A DNA stretch of 64,000 nt from Streptacidiphilus sp. P02-A3a (lineage in GTDB: Bacteria > Actinomycetota > Actinomycetes > Streptomycetales > Streptomycetaceae). Positions 1 through 7,420 of the stretch are shown piece by piece. Position numbers and translations under genes: made by a program. Each line of letters begins with the position of its first letter. Positions within the stretch are counted from its first letter, which is position 1. Below the pieces are notes generated by a model. That model saw only the letters and a list, made by a program, of their open reading frames with translations. It searched no databases and was not told the DNA's origin. The stretch is from positions 8,999,922-9,063,921 of the forward strand of contig NZ_CP048289.1 in NCBI RefSeq assembly GCF_014084105.1, read 5' to 3'.

Positions 1-183
1 CTCCACCTCCGGCCGGACCTCCCCGATCCGCTCCCTGATGTCCAGCAGCACGGTCAGTTCGTCCGTGCTGAGACCGGCCAGCAGGTCGAGCTGGTCGTCG
101 TCGAAGGCGTCGAGGTCGAAGCCCGCGTCGCGCAGCCGGGCCAGCGGGTCGGACCGGTCGGGGTGGTCGTCGGGGACGGTCAT
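1..183 (-). CDS. Small acidic protein, C-terminus beyond window edge
   Basis: The first 61 residues are visible; the gene runs off the left edge. ATG at 183 follows a strong ribosome site (GGAGGAGACACC). The visible part is Asp/Leu-rich and probably helical, with DPLARLRDAGF near residues 12-22 and LSTDELTVLLDIRERI further on. It starts 38 bases after the S53 peptidase gene on the same strand, so the two are probably co-transcribed. The pattern reminds me of short actinobacterial proteins named 'aroma-sacti cofactor domain' proteins that sit beside radical SAM/RiPP loci, but this is recall, not a search. Function unknown. Confidence 0.6.
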   Translation of the reverse strand, partial: MTVPDDHPDRSDPLARLRDAGFDLDAFDDDQLDLLAGLSTDELTVLLDIRERIGEVRPEVE

Positions 184-221
184 GGTGTCTCCTCCGTTCG
201 GGACGGCGGGCGCGAGGGGGA

Positions 222-2234
222 TCAGCCGAGCCCGTCGAGGGCGGCGGCGGAGTCGAAGTAGCCGCTGGTGGGCGAGCCGACGCCGGTCACGTCGTCGTAG
301 CCGGGAGTCGCCGCCAGGCCCGCGTCGCGCGCCTGGCCGAAGGTGGCGAGCACGTCGCTGGTGCTCAGCGTCCCGGTCGGGCTGACGCTGGTGACCGTGT
401 GCGCGGCGGCCAGCGGGCCGGTGGTGCCCGGGGGCGTGTCGGTGACGTCGCGGAAGTCCCCGGCCCGGGACGCCCGGTAGATCAGCGGGTTGGCGAAGCC
501 GAGCGGCTGCCCGGCCTTCTGCTGGGCCAGTGCCTGGATCCCGGCGAACAGCGGGGCGGCCAGGCTGCTGCCGCCCGAGGCGTACTGCACGAAGATGTTC
601 CCGGTCGGCAGCGCGAAGGTCTGGCCCACCAGCATGCCGGTGACCGGGTCCGCGTCCATGGCCACGTCCGGCACCGCGCGGCGGGCCACGCCGCCGCTGT
701 TGAGCGCGGACGCCGGGACCGTGCCGTACTGGTAGAACGGGCGGTCGAACACCCCGCTGGCGCCACCGCCGGAACCACCGGCGAAGCTGCCGGGGAGGCC
801 CTGCCAGGCGCTGCCGTCGGTGGACAGCGAGGCGTAGTCGGTCTCCCAGCCGGTCTCCCACAGGTACTGCCCGGAGGAGCCGACGGCCAGGCTGGTGCCG
901 CCGACCGCGGTGACCCAGGGGCTGGACGCCGGGTACTGGGTGGCGGTGACCGCCGGGCCGTTGCCGTCCTGCGAGAGCGCCTGCGCGCCGGTGTCGCCGG
1001 AGGCGAAGTCGAATCCGACGCCCTCGACCGCGCCCTGTTCGAAGTCCTGCTCGAAGGCGGCCACGGTCGCGGACGGGATGCCGGTGTCCGCGCCGAGCAC
1101 CCAGGAGCAGGAGACGATGTCGGCCGTGTGGCCGTCGACGATGCTGGTGACCGCGTCCAGGAAGCTGTCGTCGTCGGTCCCGGCCGCCGCGACGTAGCGG
1201 ACGTCGGCGCTGGGCGCGATCGCGTGCACCGCCTCCACGTCCATCGCCTCCTCCATGCCCCAGTTGCTCGGCTGGGCGGCCAGCCCGGTCGGCAGCTGCT
1301 GGGTGAACTGCCCCGGCGCCCAAGCCTGTTCGCCGTTGTCGGTGGCGTAGGTCTGGGCGTCGGCGGCGATCGTGGCCGAGGCGTAGGCGCCGACCACCGC
1401 GATCCGGGTGCCGGCGCCGGTCAGGCCGGTGCCGGTGACGCCGTAGGCGCTGCGCAGCTGGCTGGGCTGGTAGCCGCAGGCCTGCCAGGGCTGGGTGGCC
1501 CCGTAGGCGGCGGGCAGGCCGGTGGCCGGAGTGGCCCCGTACGAGGAGGAGCAGGTCGCGCTCGACGCCGCCGCGGCCACGGCCGGGCCGGTGATCCCGG
1601 CCGGGAGGGACTCGGCGGACGACGGCCGGACGGTGGGCGTCAGCGTGCTCACCCCGGAGACCGAGAGCACGTCGGCGGCGACCGCGCTGGGCACGCTGAG
1701 CGCGGTCGCCGGGGCCTGGAAGGTGCGGCCGTCCCAGCGGAAGCGGTGGGTGCTGGTGCCGAGCGCCCGGTCGACCGCCGCCTGGCTGCCGCCGGCGGCG
1801 ACGTAGTCGGCGCCGGAGCCGGTCACCCGCAGCCCGGCGGAGCGCAGCCAACGCGCCACGGCGGCGGCCTGGTTCGCGGTCGGCGCGTAGGCGGCGGCGT
1901 ACTCGGCCGGGGTCAGGTAGTGGTGGTAGAGCCGGTCGCCGGGGGTGGAGATCCGCTGCGCGAGCCGGTCCAGGCCGGTCCGGTCGCGGACGTTCAGGTA
2001 CGCCCGGATGGTCAGCGTCCCGGTCTGCGGCGCGGTGCCCTCGTCCACCGCGCCGGACGGGACCAGGCCGCCGCCGGTGGCGAGCGGCACCCGGGCGTCG
2101 GCGGCGGTGGGGGCGGCGGCCAGCGCGGACGGCGCCGTCGCCAGCGCGAGCGCGGCGGCGGCCGTGACCGCCACGGTGGTCGGGATGAGGCGTCCGGCGA
2201 GTCTGCCTCGCCGGGGACTGCGGATCGGCGCCAT
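222..2234 (-). CDS. Secreted S53 family (sedolisin/kumamolisin-type) serine-carboxyl peptidase
   Basis: Pre-pro-peptidase of 670 residues. An Arg-rich N-terminus and an Ala/Leu hydrophobic stretch ending near residue 40 form a secretion signal. Residues about 60-200 match the S53 propeptide (LYHHYLTPAEYAAAYAP). The catalytic domain follows: a Glu-x3-Asp pair in WGMEEAMDVEAVHA, the oxyanion Asp in FASGDTGAQ and the nucleophile Ser in ASGGSSLAAPLFAG. The C-terminal GYDDVTGVGSP is the usual calcium-binding turn. Members cleave proteins outside the cell, often at acidic pH. ATG at 2234 is preceded by AAGGAGA. The 226-bp gap upstream holds a 9-bp tandem repeat. Confidence 0.93.
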   Translation of the reverse strand: MAPIRSPRRGRLAGRLIPTTVAVTAAAALALATAPSALAAAPTAADARVPLATGGGLVPSGAVDEGTAPQTGTLTIRAYLNVRDRTGLDRLAQRISTPGDRLYHHYLTPAEYAAAYAPTANQAAAVARWLRSAGLRVTGSGADYVAAGGSQAAVDRALGTSTHRFRWDGRTFQAPATALSVPSAVAADVLSVSGVSTLTPTVRPSSAESLPAGITGPAVAAAASSATCSSSYGATPATGLPAAYGATQPWQACGYQPSQLRSAYGVTGTGLTGAGTRIAVVGAYASATIAADAQTYATDNGEQAWAPGQFTQQLPTGLAAQPSNWGMEEAMDVEAVHAIAPSADVRYVAAAGTDDDSFLDAVTSIVDGHTADIVSCSWVLGADTGIPSATVAAFEQDFEQGAVEGVGFDFASGDTGAQALSQDGNGPAVTATQYPASSPWVTAVGGTSLAVGSSGQYLWETGWETDYASLSTDGSAWQGLPGSFAGGSGGGASGVFDRPFYQYGTVPASALNSGGVARRAVPDVAMDADPVTGMLVGQTFALPTGNIFVQYASGGSSLAAPLFAGIQALAQQKAGQPLGFANPLIYRASRAGDFRDVTDTPPGTTGPLAAAHTVTSVSPTGTLSTSDVLATFGQARDAGLAATPGYDDVTGVGSPTSGYFDSAAALDGLG

Positions 2235-2365
2235 GGGAACGGGTCTCCTTCGGACAGGGCGGCAGCGGAAGCGGCTGCCGTTGGGCCGAACGCAGAGTCA
2301 GGGAGACCGGCTGTCATCGGACTGATGTTCAGTAGTCGCGCGGTATGCGGCCTCCTCCGGGGCGG

Positions 2366-2452
2366 TGTCCCAGGCCGTCCCAGCCGTCCCAGCCGTCCCA
2401 GCCGTCCCAGGCCGTCCCAGACCGTCCCAGCTAGTCCCAGCCGTCCCAGCCG
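2366..2452. repeat. Tandem 9-10 bp repeat (CCGTCCCAG units)
   Basis: About ten head-to-tail copies of CCGTCCCAG with small variations fill the gap between the CapA stop and the S53 peptidase promoter region. It is non-coding and probably arose by replication slippage. Confidence 0.85.
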
Positions 2453-2460
2453 TCGGGGCC

Positions 2461-3822
2461 TCAGCTCAGCGGCAGGCGGCCGATCGGGCCGGTCGGCCCC
2501 TCGGCGAGTTCCAGCACCGTGCCGTACCCGGCCGAGAGTTCGGCCAGCTCGGCGAGGATCCGGCGGCCGTCCTCCGGTGCGGCGCAGGCCGGGCGGCCCC
2601 GGCGGTGCGTCGGCAGCCCGAAGCCGAGGGTCACCGGGTGCAGCTCGACCACGGACGGCCGGTACCGCCCGTCCGCGGCGGCGGGCGCGGCGGCGGTGAC
2701 CACCGGCACCACCGTCTCCCAGTACTCGCGGCCGGTGGCGAAGCCCCGGGTGTCGGCGAGGCTGCGCGCGTTGAAGAAGCCGAACGGGCTGAGCGGACGG
2801 CCCGACGGCACCTTGGCGTAGTCCTCGGCGGGCAGGCGCTGCGTCAACTCGATCTGGCTGACCAGGTTTCCGAGGCTGTAGAAGATCGGCCGCCCCCGGT
2901 GCACCTCGATCCCGCGCAGCCGGTGCGGGCCGTGGCCGACCACCATGTCCGCCCCGGCCTCGATCGCCGCGTGGGCGAAGGCGCGCAGGAAGGCCGCCGG
3001 TTCCAGCGGGCTCGGCCCGGACTCGTGCGAGTGCACGCTGACCACCACCAGGTCGCTGCGCTGCCGCGCCTCGCGGACCCAGAGCAGGATCCCGGCCAGG
3101 TCCTGCTCGTCGACGCTGGTCCGCAGCCCCGGGGCGGCGGCGGCCCGGAAGAGGCCGCCGAGGAAGGGGAAGGGGTCGGCCTCGGCGCTCCACGGGTCGC
3201 TGCCGATCATCGCCACGATCCCGGCGCGCTGCGCGGCCAGCCCGGTCTCCCGGTCGATCCGGCGCAGCACCGCCAGCTGCTCCTCGGTGACCTCCAGCAC
3301 CTGCTGGTGCCGCAGCGGGCTCACCCCGGGGCGGCCGGGCAGTTGCAGGCCGGTCGCCGCGGCCTCCTGGCCGGGTCCGAAGCTGGCGGTGCAGGCGATC
3401 AGCGCGGCGCTGCCGCCGGGGCGGTCCACGTAGGCGGGCATCCGGGCGCTGGTCAGCTCGGGACCGGCGCCGGCCACCGCCAGTCCCCGGGAGCGCAGTT
3501 CGCGCAGCTGCGCGAGCAGCCCCTCGGTGCCCATGTCCAGCGCGTGGTTGTTGGCGAAGCTGACCATGTCGATCCCGGCGTCACGCAGATCGTCCAGCAC
3601 CCGCGCGCCGGTGGCCAGGGTCGAGCCGAGCGGGTCCCGGACCGGGTGCCCCTGCCAGTCGGCGGCGACCACCTCCAGGTTGGCGAAGCTGAAGTCGGCC
3701 GAGGTCAGCAGCGTGCGCAGGGCCTGCGCCCGGGGGCTGTCGGCCAGTACCGAACCCCGGGTCGCCATCCAGTCCCCGCCCAGCGCCACGCTCAACGGCC
3801 TGTTCCCGACCGGCTGTTCCAC
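2461..3822 (-). CDS. CapA family protein (poly-gamma-glutamate capsule-type metallophosphatase fold)
   Basis: About 453 residues. Typical CapA signatures are present: SVALGGDWMATRG at the N-terminus, DFSFANLEVV, SFANNHALDMG, SVHSHE and ADMVVGHGPHRLRGIE, then a GRPIFYSLGNLV strand. These are the conserved Asp/Asn/His positions of the calcineurin-like metal site. The family is tied to poly-gamma-glutamate synthesis, though many actinobacterial members stand alone with unknown substrate. I chose GTG at 3822 because AAGGGGG precedes it; a longer reading would run into the divergent dioxygenase promoter. No capB or capC is nearby. Confidence 0.85.
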   Translation of the reverse strand: MEQPVGNRPLSVALGGDWMATRGSVLADSPRAQALRTLLTSADFSFANLEVVAADWQGHPVRDPLGSTLATGARVLDDLRDAGIDMVSFANNHALDMGTEGLLAQLRELRSRGLAVAGAGPELTSARMPAYVDRPGGSAALIACTASFGPGQEAAATGLQLPGRPGVSPLRHQQVLEVTEEQLAVLRRIDRETGLAAQRAGIVAMIGSDPWSAEADPFPFLGGLFRAAAAPGLRTSVDEQDLAGILLWVREARQRSDLVVVSVHSHESGPSPLEPAAFLRAFAHAAIEAGADMVVGHGPHRLRGIEVHRGRPIFYSLGNLVSQIELTQRLPAEDYAKVPSGRPLSPFGFFNARSLADTRGFATGREYWETVVPVVTAAAPAAADGRYRPSVVELHPVTLGFGLPTHRRGRPACAAPEDGRRILAELAELSAGYGTVLELAEGPTGPIGRLPLS

Positions 3823-4058
3823 CTGCCCCGCCCCCTTCTCGTGCTGTTCCGGGTCCGGCCCGCGGAACGTCCGCCTCGGGACGCTAGGACCCCCCGGTTG
3901 TGCTGCGGTTTGCCGCCGGTTGCGCCACCGCTCCCAACCACGGGGCAGGCCGGGAACAGGCGCGGCCAAACCGTCCGCTCGGACGCTGCCGCCGACAGCC
4001 GGTCCAGCACAGACGTTCGGACCACCGGTCCAGGACCGTCCCGAGGAGGAGAGCCAGG

Positions 4059-5036
4059 ATGACCGCACCGCACCTGACCATCGTCGAATCCGAGCAGCGC
4101 CTGCCCTGGGACCAGGCCGGTGCGGAGGCCGGGCTGCCACCGGCGGACCGGCCCGGGCGGGCGGTGCGCGGCGGGCCGCGGCGGCTGCGCCGGATCGGCC
4201 CGAACCAGGCCGACCGGCCGTACCGGCGCTTCGGGCTGACCCCGCTCAGCCCGGTGATCGGCGCCGAGGTCAGCGGCGTCGACCTCGGCGCGCCGCTGGA
4301 CCAGGAGCTGCGCGCGGAGCTGCGCCGGGCGTTCCTGGAGTGGAAGGTGCTGTTCTTCCGGGACCAGCGGATCACCCAGGAGCAGCAGACCGCGTTCGCC
4401 CGGCTCTGGGGCGAGCTCGAACAGCAGAGCCTGGCCCCCGGCGCCCCCGGTCCCGGGGTCGCCCGCTACGTCAAGGACGCCGCCAACGCGGGCTTCGAGA
4501 ACGCCTGGCACGCCGACATGACCGGACGTCCGCGCCCGGCCATGGCCTTCGTGCTGCGGCTGCTCGACGGCCCCGAGGTGGGCGGCGACACGCTGTTCAC
4601 CGACGCCGGGGCCGCGTACGACTGCCTCCCGGCCGAGGTGCGGTCGGCGCTGGAGGGGCTGCGGGCGGTGCACGACCTGACCGCGACCATGGGCCGCTTC
4701 GTCCCGGCCGACGAGATCGCCCGGATCCGGGAGCAGTACCCGCCGGTGTCGCACCCGGTGGTGCGCACCCACCCGGAGACCGGACGGCCGACGCTGTTCG
4801 TCAACTCGGTCTTCACCGACCGGATCGAGGGGATGGAGCCGGAGCGCGGCGAGCAGCTGCTCCAGTACCTGTTCCGGCAGCTCCAGGCGCCCGAGTACCA
4901 GTGCCGGTTCCGCTGGACGCCGGGATCGGTGGCCTTCTGGGACAACCGGGCGGTGCAGCACTACGCGGTCTCCGACTACTTCCCGGCCGGGCGGGTCACC
5001 GAGCGGGTGGCCGTGGCCGGGGGCGTTCCGTTCTGA
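4059..5036 (+). CDS. TauD/TfdA-family Fe(II)/2-oxoglutarate dioxygenase
   Basis: 325 residues. It has the TauD core: SPVIGAEVSGVDLG near the N-terminus, FFRDQRITQEQQTAFARLWG, the HxD metal motif in AWHADMT, the distal His in NRAVQHYA and an Arg in GRVTERVAV that would bind 2-oxoglutarate. Known members hydroxylate taurine, alkyl sulfates or small amine/acid metabolites; the substrate here cannot be inferred. ATG at 4059 has GAGGAGGAGAGCC upstream. The first 50 residues, before the core, are charged and unusual for the family. Divergent from CapA with 236 bp between. Confidence 0.9.
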   Translation: MTAPHLTIVESEQRLPWDQAGAEAGLPPADRPGRAVRGGPRRLRRIGPNQADRPYRRFGLTPLSPVIGAEVSGVDLGAPLDQELRAELRRAFLEWKVLFFRDQRITQEQQTAFARLWGELEQQSLAPGAPGPGVARYVKDAANAGFENAWHADMTGRPRPAMAFVLRLLDGPEVGGDTLFTDAGAAYDCLPAEVRSALEGLRAVHDLTATMGRFVPADEIARIREQYPPVSHPVVRTHPETGRPTLFVNSVFTDRIEGMEPERGEQLLQYLFRQLQAPEYQCRFRWTPGSVAFWDNRAVQHYAVSDYFPAGRVTERVAVAGGVPF

Positions 5037-5170
5037 CCGGGCGGGACCGGGCGGGACCGGTGGCACCCGTCCACGGCGGCGCCGACCTACCGGCAGCCAA
5101 GCGCGCGGCAGCGGATAAACAGGCGAACCGCGCCAGGGTGACCCGCCAGGACCCTCAAGAACGGAGCGAC

Positions 5171-5476
5171 ATGAGCAAGACCATCGACATCAACCGCGCG
5201 GGTGTCAGCGTCGACCAGGTGATCGAGGCCGTCCACGCCGAACTCGGCAGCCGGTACGCGATCGAGCACGGCCGCAAGCCCGACAGCTTCACCGTGAAGA
5301 GCAACGCGCTGACCACCGCGAGCGTCGAGCTGCGGCGCGAGGGCACCCGGGCGACCGCCGTGGTCACCGGCGGCGGGTTCCTCATCATGCTGCGTGTCCG
5401 CAACAACGCGGGCATCGCCCGGGAGGTCGCCGACGCGATCGAGCGATCACCCAAGCTGAGCCGTTCCGGCGGCTGA
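5171..5476 (+). CDS. Hypothetical protein, 101 aa
   Basis: A small soluble protein that I do not recognise. It alternates charged and hydrophobic residues, with a predicted helix (VDQVIEAVHAELGSRY) and beta strands (SFTVKSNALTTASVELRRE, ATAVVTGGGFLIMLRVRNN), then a terminal helix (IAREVADAIERS). No Cys, signal peptide or membrane segment. ATG at 5171 follows AACGGAGCGAC. It sits 29 bases before an ABC ATPase gene and may be co-transcribed with it. Confidence 0.8.
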   Translation: MSKTIDINRAGVSVDQVIEAVHAELGSRYAIEHGRKPDSFTVKSNALTTASVELRREGTRATAVVTGGGFLIMLRVRNNAGIAREVADAIERSPKLSRSGG

Positions 5477-5505
5477 GCCAACCCAGGGAAGGGGGCGGTC
5501 AGGCC

Positions 5506-6465
5506 ATGGCTGCCACAGCCATCGAGACCGAGGACCTGCACAAGACGTACGAGAACGGCGGCAGGGCGGTCCAGGCGGTACGCGGGATCTCGCTGACCGT
5601 GCGACAGGGGGAGTCCTTCGGCCTGCTCGGCCCCAACGGGGCCGGGAAGTCGACCACGTTCGGCATGCTCACCACCCGGGTCCGGCCGAGTTCCGGCCGG
5701 ATGCGGGTGGCCGGGGCGGACCCGGTCGCCGACCCGGTCGCGGTCAAGCGGCGGATCGGCGCGGTGACCCAGTACAACACGCTGGACCGGCAGTTGACGG
5801 CGCTGGAGAACCTGGAGTTCCGGGGCAGGTTCGCCGGGCTCAGCGCGCGGGCGGCCCGGGCGCGCGGCCAGGAACTGCTCGACCGCTTCGGCCTGGGCGA
5901 CCGCTCGGACACCATGGTCCACCACCTCTCCGGTGGCCAGGCGCAGCGGGTGATGATCGCCCGGGCGCTGCTGACCCGGCCGTCGGTGCTGTTCCTGGAC
6001 GAGCCGACCTCCGGCCTCGACCCGCAGACCCGGGTGAACCTCTGGGACCTGCTGCGGGAGATGCACGCCGAGGGCCAGACCATCGTGCTGACCACGCACT
6101 ACCTGGAGGAGGCGGAGGCGCTCTGCGAGCGGATCGCCGTGGTCGACCACGGCACCGTGCTCGCCTCCGGGACCCAGGACGAGCTGAAGGAGCGGGAGGG
6201 CGGCGACTCGGTGGTGACCCTGGTCCACGAGCCGGGCACCGACCTGGACGACCTGCTCGACCCGGTCCGCGCCATCCCCGGAGTGACCCGCGCCGAGGCG
6301 CGGGACTCCACCCTGCGGGTGCACACCTCGCACCTGGAGGGGGCGGTCCCGGCGCTGCTGCGGGCCAGCCTGGACGCCGGGCTGCTGGTGCTCGACGTCT
6401 CCGTTCGCCGTCCCAGCCTGGAGACGGTCTTCCTCGCGCTGACCGGACGGGAGTACCGGGAATGA
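5506..6465 (+). CDS. DrrA-type ABC transporter ATP-binding protein
   Basis: 319 residues, the length of drug-export ATPases of the DrrA subfamily. Walker A GPNGAGKSTT (near residue 44), signature LSGGQAQRV, Walker B VLFLDEPTSGLD and the H-loop TTHYLEEAE are intact. The C-terminal 80 residues form the DrrA-type extension (SVRRPSLETVFLALTGRE). It energises the adjacent permease, whose start overlaps its stop as ATGA, so the two are translationally coupled. Start ATG at 5506 follows AGGGAAGGGGGCGG. Substrate unknown; self-resistance or metabolite export is likely from the neighbourhood. Confidence 0.93.
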   Translation: MAATAIETEDLHKTYENGGRAVQAVRGISLTVRQGESFGLLGPNGAGKSTTFGMLTTRVRPSSGRMRVAGADPVADPVAVKRRIGAVTQYNTLDRQLTALENLEFRGRFAGLSARAARARGQELLDRFGLGDRSDTMVHHLSGGQAQRVMIARALLTRPSVLFLDEPTSGLDPQTRVNLWDLLREMHAEGQTIVLTTHYLEEAEALCERIAVVDHGTVLASGTQDELKEREGGDSVVTLVHEPGTDLDDLLDPVRAIPGVTRAEARDSTLRVHTSHLEGAVPALLRASLDAGLLVLDVSVRRPSLETVFLALTGREYRE

Positions 6466-7349
6466 CCACACAGACGGTAGGACCCGAGGCGCCCGCCGCG
6501 CCCGGACCCGGCACCGGGGCCCAGGACGGGCTCGGGATCCCGACCGGGCGGCGGCTGCTGCCGTTCCTCTCGCTGCTCGCCCGCGACCTGCGGGTGATCC
6601 GCCGCGACCTGCTCGGCTTCGTGCTGCGGTCGACCACCCAGCCGCTGCTGTTCGTCTTCGTCTTCGCCTACGTGATGCCGAAGACGGCGGGCGCGGGCGG
6701 GGCCGCCGCCGACCCGGGCGGCCTGTCGTTCTCGACCGTGCTGGTGCCCGGGATGGTCGCCTCGGCGGTGATGATGCAGGGCATCATGTCGGTGTCCACA
6801 CCGCTGGTGATGGAGCTCTCGTACACCCGGGAGATCGAGGACCGGGTGCTCGCCCCGCTGCCGCTGTGGATGCTGGGCCTGTCCAAGATCCTGGTGGGCG
6901 CCCTCCAGGGCTGCGTGGCCGGGCTGATGGTGCTGCCCTGCGTGCTGTTCGTGCACGCGCCGGGCCAGGCCCCGCACATCTCCACCGCGCACTGGCCGCA
7001 GGCGCTGGGCGTGCTGGTGCTCGCCGCACTGCTGATGGCCGGGGTCGGGCTGCTGATCGGCACGATCGTGGAGCCGCGCAAGCTCAGCGCGCTGTTCACG
7101 GTGGTGATGGTGCCGATCACCATGCTGGGCTGCGTCTACTACCCGTGGGCCTCGCTGCGCGGGGTCGGCTGGCTCCAGTGGGCGATCCTGGTCAACCCGC
7201 TGGTGTACGTGAGCGAGGCGCTGCGGGCCGCGTTCGACCCGACCATGCCGCACCTGCCGGTCTGGGCCTTCATGAGCGCGCTGACCTTCGGCACCGCGCT
7301 GGTCTGCGCCGCCGCGGTGCGGACGCTGCAACGCAGGCTCAGCGACTAG
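6462..7349 (+). CDS. ABC-2 type transporter permease (DrrB-like)
   Basis: 295 residues with about six hydrophobic spans, including PLLFVFVFAYVMP, VPGMVASAVMMQGIMSV, ALGVLVLAALLMAGVGLLIG and FTVVMVPITMLGCVYYPW. The motif VNPLVYVSEALRAAF before the last span is typical of DrrB/ABC-2 exporters. Its ATG overlaps the ATPase stop codon by four bases. Together with the preceding gene it forms a two-component exporter in the cytoplasmic membrane. Confidence 0.92.
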   Translation: MTTQTVGPEAPAAPGPGTGAQDGLGIPTGRRLLPFLSLLARDLRVIRRDLLGFVLRSTTQPLLFVFVFAYVMPKTAGAGGAAADPGGLSFSTVLVPGMVASAVMMQGIMSVSTPLVMELSYTREIEDRVLAPLPLWMLGLSKILVGALQGCVAGLMVLPCVLFVHAPGQAPHISTAHWPQALGVLVLAALLMAGVGLLIGTIVEPRKLSALFTVVMVPITMLGCVYYPWASLRGVGWLQWAILVNPLVYVSEALRAAFDPTMPHLPVWAFMSALTFGTALVCAAAVRTLQRRLSD

Positions 7350-7420
7350 GACCGCGACGACAGCGACGAGGGCGACGACCAGGACGGGACCGGAACGGCC
7401 GGAACGGACACGGGGGGACC

